A stretch of 64,000 bases of DNA from Geobacteraceae bacterium (GTDB taxonomy: Bacteria; Desulfobacterota; Desulfuromonadia; Geobacterales; Geobacteraceae), in assembly GCA_009773645.1 (NCBI GenBank), contig WSYB01000020.1, positions 1-64,000 of the forward strand. Reading direction: 5' to 3'. Shown piece after piece: positions 53,209 to 61,700 of this stretch (position 1 is the stretch's first letter; each line of letters opens with the position of its first letter). Made by a program: the position numbers and the translations under genes. The notes below the pieces were generated by a model. It searched no databases and was not told the DNA's origin. It was given only the letters and a program-made list of their open reading frames with translations.

Positions 53209-53268
53209 ATGAAAAAGAAATACCTGCCACCAAGGGTTGTGGGATGTGCGGTTGTTCATCCGTGCTAA
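53209..53268 (+). CDS. 19-residue peptide with perfect ribosome binding site
   Basis: The frame reads MKKKYLPPRVVGCAVVHPC and then TAA. AAAGGAGGTGAT, a full match to the 16S anti-Shine-Dalgarno, lies six bases before the ATG. A basic N-terminus and a C-terminal CAVVHPC with two cysteines resemble precursors of modified peptides, but no maturation enzyme is seen in the window. Geobacter genomes are known to carry short peptides with radical-SAM maturases; I cannot assign this one. It lies 105 bases after the SBBP gene and converges with pepD. Confidence 0.5.
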   Translation: MKKKYLPPRVVGCAVVHPC

Positions 53269-53291
53269 AATTATTTACAGGTCCGCTAATT

Positions 53292-54749
53292 TCACTCAAA
53301 GGACTTCAATATCTCCAACAGGAAATCCCAGAACCGCGCAACAGTTTCGATATGGATCCGCTCGTCGGGGGAATGGGCGCCTTCGACTGTGGGACCGAAG
53401 GAAAGCATGTCCATGCCGGGAATGCGCTCGCCGATGATGCCGCATTCGAGCCCGGCGTGGATGGCTCTGACCTCGGCATCCTTGCCATACAACGATCCGT
53501 AGCATGCTTTCGCGAGCTTCAGGACCGGCGAATCGAGGTTCGGTCTCCAACCCGGGTACCTCCCGCCCGTTTCGACCGTTGCGCCGCCGAGCTCGAAGAC
53601 CGCCTCAACACTCTCGCCCGCCTCCGTCAGACGCGATGCCACCGAGCCGCGCTGGCTGGTGACCAGCTCGATGGCGTTCCCCGTCGTAGCGATGGCCGCA
53701 ACGTTCGTCGAGGTTTCCACCAGTCCGGGAATTGCGGCGCTCATATTCAGTACGCCGTGCGGCAGCGCGGAGATTGTCAGGCACAGTTTCTGCTGAAGGG
53801 GCGGCTCCAGGACCCTCCCCTTCTCCGTGCCACCCTGCTCCGTCATGCTAAAGAGGAGATCGGGTTCGACGGATGAAAGCTCGGCCCTGAACGTGGCGTT
53901 CAGTTCCCGGACCAGCGCCATTGCCTCGTCCAGCCTCTCCTTGGGGATGAACAGGAGCGCGCCGCATTCACGAGGGATGGCGTTGCGCATGTTCCCGCCG
54001 TTGATTGAAGAGAGCCGGGCGCCGATCCCGGAGAGCTTCAGCACGGCGCGGTTCATCATCTTGATCGCGTTCCCCCCTCCCCTGTCTATATCCAAGCCGG
54101 AATGTCCACCCTTCAACCCTTTTACCAACAGCTGCAGGGCAACACCAGAGGCCGGCGCGCTCTCGTGCGCCATCTGCCATCGCCCCACCGTATCTCTTGC
54201 ACCGGCACAACCGACGTACAGCGCGCCCTCTTCTTCCGAGTCCAGGTTCAACAGGGTCCTGCTCTCAAGCAGCGCCGGGTCGAGGTTTTTCGCGCCCGTC
54301 AGGCCGGTTTCCTCATCGACGGTGAAGAGCAGCTCCAGCGGCCCGTGCACGAGGGAGCGGTCCGCCATGATCGCCAGGTTGGTCGCGACGCCGACGCCGT
54401 TGTCCGCCCCGAGAGTCGTGCCGTTCGCCGTAAGCATGGCTCCTTTGCGGACGAGTTCTATGGAGTCCTTAAGGAAATCGTGCCTCTTGTCCGCGTTCTT
54501 CTCACAGATCATATCGAGATGGGCCTGCAGACAGATGCTGCGCACCTTGTCCCGTCCGGGCGAGGCCGGTTTCTTCACGACGATGTTGCCGCAGCCGTCC
54601 TGCGCCGTGGGAAGCCCGAGTTCCTTTGCCGCGTCGAGTACGTAGGCGGCGATCTTTTCTTCATGCCTCGACGGCCGCGGGATGCGGGCGATCTCGGCGA
54701 AATACCGCCAGAGAAGTTCAGGTTTCAATCCTGCAATTGCTTCCGACAT
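53292..54749 (-). CDS. pepD: Aminoacyl-histidine dipeptidase (cytosol non-specific dipeptidase)
   Basis: A zinc dipeptidase of the M20 family with broad specificity for Xaa-His and other dipeptides. The 485-residue length equals that of E. coli PepD. Metal and catalytic motifs are LQAHLDMICEKN, DNGVGVATN, VDEETGLTGAKNL and LDSEEEGALYVGCAG. CAGGAGGCGAAC precedes the start at 54749; the longer frame upstream is not family-like. It lies at the edge of the accessory region. Confidence 0.93.
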   Translation of the reverse strand: MSEAIAGLKPELLWRYFAEIARIPRPSRHEEKIAAYVLDAAKELGLPTAQDGCGNIVVKKPASPGRDKVRSICLQAHLDMICEKNADKRHDFLKDSIELVRKGAMLTANGTTLGADNGVGVATNLAIMADRSLVHGPLELLFTVDEETGLTGAKNLDPALLESRTLLNLDSEEEGALYVGCAGARDTVGRWQMAHESAPASGVALQLLVKGLKGGHSGLDIDRGGGNAIKMMNRAVLKLSGIGARLSSINGGNMRNAIPRECGALLFIPKERLDEAMALVRELNATFRAELSSVEPDLLFSMTEQGGTEKGRVLEPPLQQKLCLTISALPHGVLNMSAAIPGLVETSTNVAAIATTGNAIELVTSQRGSVASRLTEAGESVEAVFELGGATVETGGRYPGWRPNLDSPVLKLAKACYGSLYGKDAEVRAIHAGLECGIIGERIPGMDMLSFGPTVEGAHSPDERIHIETVARFWDFLLEILKSFE

Positions 54750-54855
54750 GTTCGCCTCCTGATCAACGGGGTTGAATGGATACATGTGAGGGAGAAGACA
54801 GAGCGACAATTTTCGGAAAGAGTGGAGGCCGATAGTAGGGCAAACTGCACGGCTC

Positions 54856-55266
54856 TTACCGCTTTTTACCAAGAGTCTTCAGGGGAGACAGGTCAACCGT
54901 TCCCGGCCTGCGCTTGATCACTTTTTTCACCCCCTCCGAATTGGCAAACTGTGCAACCAGCTCCGGAAATTCCCTGTTCAGCAACTGGCGCACATCATCA
55001 AATTCGATGAACAGATGGTCGTCCTGTTTAATGCCACCCCGTCCGGCAAGAAAACGGTCAAGCAGATCATCAGATTTCCTCAGGAACTCGAGCATGTCGA
55101 GCACAAACATTTTCCCAGAGGGGAACTTGCCGTTGAACAGTGAAAGCAGGTCATCGGTTTTAATTTTATTTACTGCAAGGTGACGAATCCATTTTTGGCA
55201 GTCACAGCTGTGTGCTGTTTCGAGATCACCGCTGGTAATCTTGAATTTTATCCTGATTTTCGACAT
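54856..55266 (-). CDS. Hypothetical protein
   Basis: A 136-residue protein I do not recognise. The N-terminus is beta-like (MSKIRIKFKITSG), there is one CDC pair (HSCDCQKW), and the C-terminus is basic (GVKKVIKRRPGTVDLSPLK). No signal peptide or membrane helix is seen. GGAGGTCTTT precedes the start at 55266. It follows the DUF3820 gene on the same strand with a 29-base gap. Confidence 0.6.
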   Translation of the reverse strand: MSKIRIKFKITSGDLETAHSCDCQKWIRHLAVNKIKTDDLLSLFNGKFPSGKMFVLDMLEFLRKSDDLLDRFLAGRGGIKQDDHLFIEFDDVRQLLNREFPELVAQFANSEGVKKVIKRRPGTVDLSPLKTLGKKR

Positions 55267-55295
55267 AAAGACCTCCATTTTGTCGAGCGGCCCGC

Positions 55296-55520
55296 TCACC
55301 GCAATCGCTCAAACAGATACTCAAGCCCGTTCACCTTAATCTCATAAACGGCGCGCAACATATCCCCCAACTTCCCTTCAGGAAAGCCCTGGCCAGCAAA
55401 CCAGACGACGTAAGGCTCCGGCAGGTCAATCAGGAGGCGGCCCTGATACTTGCCAAAGGGCATTCGCATGGCGGCCAGTTCCAGCAATTGCCGGTGGTCA
55501 TAGTGAGGATACGAATCCAT
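55296..55520 (-). CDS. DUF3820 family protein
   Basis: A 74-residue protein of the DUF3820 family, recognised by MPFGKYQGRLLIDLPEPYV and FPEGKLGDML. Its biochemical role is not known; family members are often noted as possible quorum-regulated factors. AAAGGAAACC precedes the ATG. It stands between the hypothetical gene and the RAYT transposase element. Confidence 0.8.
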   Translation of the reverse strand: MDSYPHYDHRQLLELAAMRMPFGKYQGRLLIDLPEPYVVWFAGQGFPEGKLGDMLRAVYEIKVNGLEYLFERLR

Positions 55521-55547
55521 GGTTTCCTTTGTGAACTTGGCGGCTAC

Positions 55548-56283
55548 GGGACATAATACCCATTATTCTGGCTTTACTGGTCTCCCTGCCGGTTTTATCT
55601 TCAGGTCTCGCCCCGTCAGGCTTTCAATTTTTTCAACAAATTGCTCATCACCTGCCGGTCGGCCTGTGCGCGTTGCCCGTCGAAGCAGTTCCGATTCCGC
55701 TCCTTCCTCTGAGCTCAAAAACTCCCGCCAATCCGTGATCAGGCCTAGAAGCGTCCGGTCTTTTACCAGCGGATCGTGGTCAACTAGTCCGCAATGAAAG
55801 CGGGCGCTTGACCACGGATACTCCCACGGCGTCTTGACCATGCCGGCAGCAACCGGGTTCCATGCCACATAACGGACAGCTGCGAGCAGGTGTTGCCGGT
55901 CGAGCACGCAGGAGCCGAATCGCCCCTGGAAAAGGTATCCGCGAACCCCCTGAGTGAAGTTCTTCATGCGTGTGTAACGCCGATGGGCTTCTCCGATACC
56001 TCGGGCAAGTGATGTCTCACTACGAGGCAAGGCAATGAAATGGACGTGATTCGTCATGAGGCACCAGGTTAAAATGTCCAGGCCAAAACGAGCAGCCTCT
56101 TCGGACAAAAAGCGAAGGTAGGCGTAACGGTCCTCGTCGGAGTGAAAGACATCCATAGAGCGGACGCCGCGCTGGGTGACATGATGCGGAAAGCCAGGGA
56201 CTACAATGCGTGAGATACGAGCCATGGCGGGATATTATGAGAGAATATTCATAAAGTCAAGACGAAATTGGTATTATGTCCCC
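55548..56283. mobile_element. REP-associated transposase unit with terminal inverted repeats
   Basis: GGGACATAATACC at 55548-55560 and its inverse GGTATTATGTCCC at 56271-56283 flank the transposase gene. This is the usual layout of a RAYT gene with REP-like sequences. A direct repeat of the right-hand motif follows. There is no target-site duplication that I can confirm. Confidence 0.7.
55563..56225 (-). CDS. REP-associated tyrosine transposase (RAYT, Y1-Tnp)
   Basis: A 220-residue HUH-superfamily transposase. The HUH motif appears in MTNHVHFIALP; the tyrosine region is near AHRRYTRMKNFTQG. The opening MARISRIVVPGFPHHVTQRG and FQGRFGSCVLDRQHLL are typical of RAYTs. These enzymes bind and nick REP sequences rather than moving a classical insertion sequence. 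The frame is intact, and flanking inverted GGGACATAATACC motifs support recent activity or maintenance. Confidence 0.88.
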   Translation of the reverse strand: MARISRIVVPGFPHHVTQRGVRSMDVFHSDEDRYAYLRFLSEEAARFGLDILTWCLMTNHVHFIALPRSETSLARGIGEAHRRYTRMKNFTQGVRGYLFQGRFGSCVLDRQHLLAAVRYVAWNPVAAGMVKTPWEYPWSSARFHCGLVDHDPLVKDRTLLGLITDWREFLSSEEGAESELLRRATRTGRPAGDEQFVEKIESLTGRDLKIKPAGRPVKPE

Positions 56284-56312
56284 GGAATTATGCCATGTCC
56301 CCGGAATTATGC
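56276..56312 (+). repeat. Two direct copies of an 18-base REP motif
   Basis: ATGTCCCCGGAATTATGCC occurs twice head to tail, sharing one base at the junction, right next to the RAYT inverted end. Confidence 0.7.
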
Positions 56313-56447
56313 CTGAAATACTGAAGACTAAACCGGTCACTACTGAGGACATCGCTGAGGTTGCGTAATGCTGATTTGGTCGCCATGTTTCAGGCCATGC
56401 AGCCCGTAAATCGGCAAGTTAGGTCTCACAGTCCTGAGCATACTCGG

Positions 56448-57161
56448 TCATGAATGCTTCAAGATGATCTCCCGGAACGCTTGGTCATGCTCGATCTGGA
56501 ACGACTCCTCAAACCCCTTGCCAACATTACAGCTGAAAAACCCTTTGACGAACTGAAGGGTTGCGGCAGGTGCCTCCAGGACAGTCCGGGCCAGCTGGAT
56601 CGCTCGTTCCAGCAGAAGCTCCCCCTCTTCTACAGCACTCACCAAGCCGATGCGGTGGGCCTCTTGGGCATCGATCCACCTGCCCGTCAGGCATAGGTCG
56701 CGAGCGAGACCATCCCCTATGATCCAGCGCAATGGCGTGTAGAGGGGAGGCGCACCGAACTTCACCTCCGGGTGGCCGAACGAAGCGCTTTCGGAGCATA
56801 GCCGGATGTCGCAGAGAGTGGCAAGGTCCAAACCTCCCCCCATGGCAGGACCATTCACCGCGGCAATAATCGGCTTCGGGAAGTTCCAGAGATCGCGGTG
56901 ATAACGGGTTGATGATTCAAAAAGTTCATCGAACCGCTCTTGCTGCTTGAATTCATCCAAGTCAAAACCGGCACTGAAGGCCTTTCCAACGCCGGTGATA
57001 ACAAGCACGCCGATGCCATTGTTATTCCTCCACTCGGAGAGGCAGGGGGAGATTTCCTGACGCATCCGGATCGAGATAGCGTTGCGCTTCTCAGGGCGGT
57101 TGAGAATGACGATGCCAATTCCGTCTGGCTTTACCTGGGTTTCGATGGTTTGATAGTTCAT
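56448..57161 (-). CDS. Enoyl-CoA hydratase/isomerase family protein
   Basis: A 237-residue crotonase-fold enzyme. Oxyanion-hole segments are FSAGFDLDEF and NGPAMGGGLDLATLCD, and GHPEVKFGAPP lies in the active-site region. Such enzymes hydrate or isomerise acyl-CoAs; the acidic residues that distinguish them cannot be judged here, so the reaction is open. AGGAGCTGAGT precedes the start at 57161. A decayed copy of its last 35 codons lies at 60748-60855, implying a second relative existed here. Confidence 0.88.
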   Translation of the reverse strand: MNYQTIETQVKPDGIGIVILNRPEKRNAISIRMRQEISPCLSEWRNNNGIGVLVITGVGKAFSAGFDLDEFKQQERFDELFESSTRYHRDLWNFPKPIIAAVNGPAMGGGLDLATLCDIRLCSESASFGHPEVKFGAPPLYTPLRWIIGDGLARDLCLTGRWIDAQEAHRIGLVSAVEEGELLLERAIQLARTVLEAPAATLQFVKGFFSCNVGKGFEESFQIEHDQAFREIILKHS

Positions 57162-57163
57162 AC

Positions 57164-57417
57164 TCAGCTCCTGCTTCCTTTCCCCAAGCAATAATTTACG
57201 ATGCTCTCCACATGGATGGCCGTCGTGTTCAGGAAGTGGATGCCGTATGCGTCCCTGTCGAGAATCAGCGGCAGCTCGGTGCAGCCGAGGATGAGGGAGT
57301 CGATGCCGTCCCGCTCGATCATCCTATTCACTATGGCAAGAAGGACTTCCCGCGTCTCTTCCCTGATGATCCCCAACTCGATCTCGGAAAAGAGCTTCTC
57401 ATGGATGATGCGCTGTC
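57164..57417 (-). pseudogene. Aspartate/glutamate racemase C-terminal remnant
   Basis: The 84 codons before the stop resemble the end of a RacX/aspartate racemase: GIIREETREVLLAIV, SLILGCTELPLIL (with the second catalytic Cys). Upstream of QRIIHEKL the frame meets a TGA stop, and no N-terminal half with the first cysteine is found. It is truncated and lies directly upstream of the enoyl-CoA hydratase on the same strand. Confidence 0.75.
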
Positions 57418-57519
57418 ATGCAATGTCTTTACTACAGTCGCGGCAATGGCGTGGTTGAAACTTCCCCGTTCAGGATGGCCGAGGATTACGGATATATGCA
57501 AGTTCGCTATCCCTCCCTG

Positions 57520-58310
57520 TTATTTGATCCCAATCCCTTTGAAAAACGTGTAGCAGAAGGTGCCCCCGCTCTCCGCCGTCCGGTAGAGGGCGGCAATCCC
57601 CCTCTCCCATGACGCCCCGTCGATGAGCCCTGAACCCAACGCCTCTTCTCTCACTCCCTCCACCATGGCGATAAAGGTCTTCCTGGTGAATCCCTCCACC
57701 AGGGACGGCCTGCTGGAATCCACGTAGACAACGCGCGGCGATACGCGAGCTTCTTGAAAACCAGCCCTCGTGAGGAGCGGAAACAGTTGACGGCCGATCA
57801 GCGAATTCCCTCCCGCGCGGACCTGGAGCTCGACGAGGCACTGGATGGTCTGCCGCGCCTCCACGCTCTCTGGGTGGAAATAGGCCGATCCGTTATGACC
57901 GTGATGGAGCCGCCGCTCTTCAGGACCCGTCGCAGCTCCTGAAGAGCCCTTTCCAGTTCCCGGAGATGCTCCAGCACGAAGCAGAGGAATACGTGATCGA
58001 AGCTCTCATTGGCAAAGGGGAGGTTGAAGATATTCGCTAGGCGGAAGGTGACATTGGCAATCCCTTCGCTTTCGACCGCAGCCCGAGCCTTGCCGAGGGA
58101 ATCGGGGGAAATATCTACCGATGTGATCGACGCACCGGGACTGTTCCTTGCTAGGATGATCGTCTGGGCGCCGACGCCGCACCCCGCCTCCAGAACCTTG
58201 CTCCCGGCCGGATAGCGGGTGTCGTGATGGAGCAGGCCACTGAGCGTGTTCGCCTGATCGCCCAGTCGCTCCGCCTCCCGCTCCTGGTAGCCGTGTACAT
58301 AACTATCCAT
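57520..58310 (-). pseudogene. SAM-dependent methyltransferase, frameshifted
   Basis: The first part (from 58310) has the SAM site VLEAGCGVGAQTIIL and continues to LKSGGSITVI. The second part continues in another frame with SAYFHPESVEARQTIQ and LFPLLTRAGFQEA. The join is near 57893-57898: a short deletion seems to have removed bases between two CAT triplets. Together the halves make about 260 residues, normal for the family. A ribosome site (AGGAGCCAGGCAT) remains, so the loss looks recent. Confidence 0.8.
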
Positions 58311-58362
58311 ATGCCTGGCTCCTGTATGTGAACCAACGTATGTGCATTAACTGCCGTCGTTT

Positions 58363-58644
58363 TTATCTATCAAGGGCTTTCGGCAAATCCAACCACAGCT
58401 CTCTTCTGCTATCGTACTTTTTCAGCCTGGTAACCACATTGCTTACCGGTGCGGCGAAGATCGTATCGTAGATGAATTCACCGGCCGAAGCTTCCATAGC
58501 AAAGGCAAGCTGCTCTTTATCGATACTGAATTGGGCGTTGACCCCGTTAGTATTGCCCCGCGCATCCAGCCGAATCCATTTCCCGAGGCCGGCAAGGTAG
58601 ACGCCGTTGAGGTAGTCATTCAAATTTTGCGATGCAGCATCCAT
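58363..58644 (-). pseudogene. Transglutaminase-like protein C-terminal remnant
   Basis: A 93-codon frame whose WIRLDARGNTNGVNAQFS and ELWLDLPKAL match the tail of transglutaminase-like proteins that follows the catalytic His/Asp. The catalytic cysteine half is missing, and no upstream continuation exists before the CYTH gene. A start codon is present but the product would lack the active site. Confidence 0.6.
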
Positions 58645-58658
58645 AATTACCTCTTATA

Positions 58659-59189
58659 TCAGCCTACGTTGAAAGCAGCTTGCTGGACAAGAAGATCAAC
58701 ATAAGCTCCTTCAATAAGCTGCGACGGTTCGACACCGAGTTTTGCCATAAGTTCATGGGCCTCCCGGACGCCGACTTCGGTCGGCTCGCCCTCCTCAAGA
58801 ACAACCTCCAACTCCAGGAAGTGTCCCAGGCCCTCGACTTTGTCCAGATGAACCCGCGTTCTTCCGGCGAGAAACAGTGTGCGGTGCTTCTTAACACGAC
58901 CTGCCTGTCCGTAGGCCAGAGACAACGAATCACGCAGCGTCTCGGGCGCAGACGTTGGCGAACGTAGATAGAACGATTCTTTCGGACCTTGCTGGTTCGC
59001 TCGACGGTAGAAGATGAGTTCGCCTTCTTCCTTGGAAAAGGCACGCAACTTCAGTCTTCCCGATTCGCACCGGAAGAAAGTGTCATCCTGAATGATCTTG
59101 ATCGGCCCTTTGTCCGCGATGGCGGCGGCCTTGGGCATAAGAGCCTCGACGCTCGCGATATGGGCTTTAATTTCAATGTTTCTTGCCAT
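58659..59189 (-). CDS. CYTH-domain protein
   Basis: A 176-residue CYTH (CyaB/thiamine triphosphatase-like) protein. The N-terminus MARNIEIKAHI is the ExExK-type motif with Asn in the first position, as in a known branch. Charged beta strands follow: GRLKLRAF, GELIFYRRAN and FLELEVVLEEG. The fold acts on triphosphorylated substrates; whether it is an adenylate cyclase or a phosphatase cannot be told. GAGGTCAC precedes the ATG. Confidence 0.85.
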   Translation of the reverse strand: MARNIEIKAHIASVEALMPKAAAIADKGPIKIIQDDTFFRCESGRLKLRAFSKEEGELIFYRRANQQGPKESFYLRSPTSAPETLRDSLSLAYGQAGRVKKHRTLFLAGRTRVHLDKVEGLGHFLELEVVLEEGEPTEVGVREAHELMAKLGVEPSQLIEGAYVDLLVQQAAFNVG

Positions 59190-59232
59190 GTGACCTCATG
59201 AGTGTTCAACGCCTGCGGCTGGACAGCACCAG

Positions 59233-59481
59233 CTATTTCGGCCGATTGAACAGCCGCCTGAAAATTCCGACAAAACCCAGCCAGAGCAGGTTTCCCAGGA
59301 TGATAACTGCGAAGATCGCCGTGACCACCAAGGCAAAGCCGAGACAGACCCACGGCGTGATTTCATACCCCACAGATCTTCCGAAAATCAGTGCCAGACA
59401 GGCAAGAAACAAGTAGAGGAGAAAAAGCGCCCATCCCACTTCAAGGAGATGCTCTATCAAGTCCCTGGAGAACTTGCGCAT
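59233..59481 (-). CDS. Small membrane protein, two helices
   Basis: An 82-residue protein with two hydrophobic helices (ALFLLYLFLACLALIF and ALVVTAIFAVIILGNLLWLGF) and a basic C-terminus (RRLFNRPK). No function recognised. It lies between the CYTH and lipoprotein genes on the same strand. Confidence 0.5.
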   Translation of the reverse strand: MRKFSRDLIEHLLEVGWALFLLYLFLACLALIFGRSVGYEITPWVCLGFALVVTAIFAVIILGNLLWLGFVGIFRRLFNRPK

Positions 59482-59519
59482 GTAAAAGCCTCAGCTTCCC
59501 GGCCTTATAGGCGGATCTG

Positions 59520-59726
59520 CTAATGTTCCAGTCGTTCTTTCTTCAACCGTTCATAATCCTGGTAATTGGGCGACTCCGGCTTTCCAACTCGCTCCGGCGG
59601 TGAACTTTGCAGGTTGCTCTGTACTCTGAATCCCTCGTACAGTCCCTGCCGCATGTTGTCGGTCGCACATCCCCCAATCATTATCAGCCCTATCATTGTG
59701 AGCATCTTCGTTACCGGGCGGATCAT
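59520..59726 (-). CDS. Small lipoprotein
   Basis: A 68-residue protein with a lipoprotein signal (MIRPVTKMLTMIGLIMIGGC, Cys20). The mature part is short and charged, with MRQGLYEGFRVQS. Start 59726 follows AGGAGGTTGACG; a longer frame starts upstream without support. Function unknown. Confidence 0.65.
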   Translation of the reverse strand: MIRPVTKMLTMIGLIMIGGCATDNMRQGLYEGFRVQSNLQSSPPERVGKPESPNYQDYERLKKERLEH

Positions 59727-59764
59727 CGTCAACCTCCTGCCGTACCTTGGAAATTGCTTTGCGG

Positions 59765-59935
59765 TCATTCCTGCTCTTCCGTGGCGCCTGCGGACTTTTT
59801 ACGAATCAGCAGCGCTTCGCTCTCGTTGATGCCGAGTGATATCAAAAACCGGTGATGAGCTGCCGGTGCGCGCTTCTCGAATTCCGTATGCCAGCGGTTC
59901 ATGGCGGCTTGATCCATGCCGGCAGCGCGCAACAT
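59765..59935 (-). pseudogene. Transcriptional-regulator C-terminal remnant (possibly MerR type)
   Basis: A 56-codon frame with MDQAAMNRWHTEFEKRAP and FLISLGINESEALLIR. This pattern resembles the effector-domain tail seen in some MerR-type regulators. Stop codons lie four codons upstream of its ATG, so no DNA-binding domain exists. It starts ten bases after the methyltransferase stop. Confidence 0.35.
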
Positions 59936-59944
59936 GTCATCAAA

Positions 59945-60742
59945 TCATGTCATTTTTGCGGCCTTTACAAACCGGTACCCGGCGTCGATTTCCTGAAGAA
60001 GCAGGATATCCCCACGCTCACGTTCCCACTTGCCGGAGCGCAGGTCCTCTGCAAATCGGGCTACTCCTTCCGCAATGACATCCTGATCCGCAAGCCGGAA
60101 GGGAGACATGTTCGCCCGATTCTTAGGGTCCAGGTAGAGATGCGGGTTCCGCCAGCCGGCCGCGGCGAAGTTGTCGGTGACATCGTGGGGGACCATGAAC
60201 GGTTCTAACACAACCTGCCGGCCGCTGGTCACGGCGAGGAGATCAGCGATATCCTCGATTGGCGGAAACACGTTGAAGGCGTCGTCCCAGATGGTCGGGA
60301 AATAGTCGCTGATCCATGTTTCTTTCCCTGCCCGCGGGTCGAAGGTGAACAGGACAATGGGACCCGCGGTAATCCGGGCCATTTCCCGGAAAGCACGCTT
60401 GAGATCGGCGAAATGATGAATAGCAAGCGTACTGATTACGCCATGGACCGATCCGTCGTCGAGCGGGATTTCTTCTGCAACTCCACCGACCCATTCCACG
60501 TTGGGACAATCCCCAGTCTGGCGGCGCATGGCGTCTGACGGCTCAACTGCTTTGACTACGTACCCTCTTTCTGCAAGGGCGCAACTGTAATTGCCCGTGC
60601 CTGCGCCGATATCGGCGATAATCCGGCCGCGATGCTGGGCGAGCATGCGTTCCAAAGCATAAACAATGCGTACGTCAGCTTTGCGTGTTGCGCTGTACGT
60701 TGCGCCGATACGATCAAATAGGTGCCCCGTCACTACTGCCAT
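59945..60742 (-). CDS. SAM-dependent methyltransferase
   Basis: A 265-residue class I methyltransferase. Motif I is IADIGAGTGNYSCAL; the acidic residue binding the ribose is in VKAVEPSDAM; ISTLAIHHF follows. It is intact, unlike the methyltransferase at 57.5-58.3 kb. The substrate is unknown. AGGTGATATTC precedes the start at 60742, inside the remnant of an enoyl-CoA hydratase tail. Confidence 0.85.
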   Translation of the reverse strand: MAVVTGHLFDRIGATYSATRKADVRIVYALERMLAQHRGRIIADIGAGTGNYSCALAERGYVVKAVEPSDAMRRQTGDCPNVEWVGGVAEEIPLDDGSVHGVISTLAIHHFADLKRAFREMARITAGPIVLFTFDPRAGKETWISDYFPTIWDDAFNVFPPIEDIADLLAVTSGRQVVLEPFMVPHDVTDNFAAAGWRNPHLYLDPKNRANMSPFRLADQDVIAEGVARFAEDLRSGKWERERGDILLLQEIDAGYRFVKAAKMT

Positions 60743-60747
60743 GAATA

Positions 60748-60855
60748 TCACCTAGCTTTCTTGAGGATGATCTCCCGGAACGCTCAATCGTACTCGACGG
60801 AAAAAGACTCCTCGAACCCCTTCCCCGCGTTACTGCCCTGTTCTTCTGCCTGAAT
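60748..60855 (-). pseudogene. Enoyl-CoA hydratase C-terminal remnant
   Basis: The frame GSNAGKGFEESFSVEYD-stop-AFREIILKKAR parallels the end of the intact protein at 56448-57161 (VGKGFEESFQIEHDQAFREI). A TGA replaces the CAA codon that follows the Asp. No upstream part remains. It shows that a second enoyl-CoA hydratase once stood here. Confidence 0.75.
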
Positions 60856-60903
60856 CGCTTGAAAAATTATTATTGGTATCTTCACGGGAAACGCCGCCGG
60901 GCT

Positions 60904-61700
60904 TTATTTCGGCGTAACCGCCGAACCAGCCAGTATTCCTCCGTCAATGCTGATCTCCGCGCCGGTCATATAGGTTGCCTCATCAGAGGCCAAAAGAATC
61001 GCCACAGCCGCAACCTCTTCTGCCGTTCCAAAGCGACGCAATGGTGTGTCCTTAACAAACATCCACATCCGCTCTTCACGCTCCGGACCTGGGCCCAACA
61101 TGGGCTCCCACATCGGTGTCAGGATAGCGGCTGGGTGAATGGAATTGAGCGAATTTTCAACCCCTGCTCGGCACAGTAAAGCGCAACCGTTTTGGTATGG
61201 TTGCGTACCGCCGCCTTGCTGGAGGCGTAGGCAGCGGCAGCAGGGATGCCGACCAGACCTGAACGCGATGATATGTTGATGATTGAGCCGCAGCCTCTAT
61301 TGCGCATGGCACGTATGCCATGCTTGCAGCCGAGGAAGACTCCATCCAAGTTTGTTCGATGTACGGCGTGCCAGTCTTCAAGAGATGCATGTTCCGGGTC
61401 ATGCGGCACGAAACCGGTCTCAAATCCTGTGATTCCGGCGTTGTTGACAAGTATGTCGAGGTGGCCGTATTCCTTCATGACGAACTCAATTGCAGCGATC
61501 CAATCACTTTCAGCACGAACATCAAGAGTTCGATAGACCACGTCAGAACCAAGTTGCGAGGAAACCTCTTTCCCGCGATTATTGTCGATATCAGTAATGA
61601 TAACTGTTGCTCCTTCTGCAAAAAAGGCGCAGGCAATAGCTTCACCTATTCCACTAGCTGAGCCAGTAACCAGAGCAATTTTATTTTTCAAGCGTTCCAT
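60904..61700 (-). pseudogene. Short-chain dehydrogenase with a one-base frameshift
   Basis: The first frame (from 61700) has the Rossmann motif [14 protein letters not shown] and the catalytic YASSK. The second frame continues [15 protein letters not shown] to SIDGGILAG. One base is missing near 61148 (the sequence CGCTCAATTCC is expected to be CGCTGCAATTCC). Restored, the protein would be about 256 residues and complete. GAGGTATAT precedes the ATG. A sequencing error is possible. Confidence 0.85.

Noticed and set aside
56309-56368. Nineteen-codon frame beginning MPEILKTKPV
   Set aside because: No ribosome site and it begins inside the REP motif, so it is probably chance.
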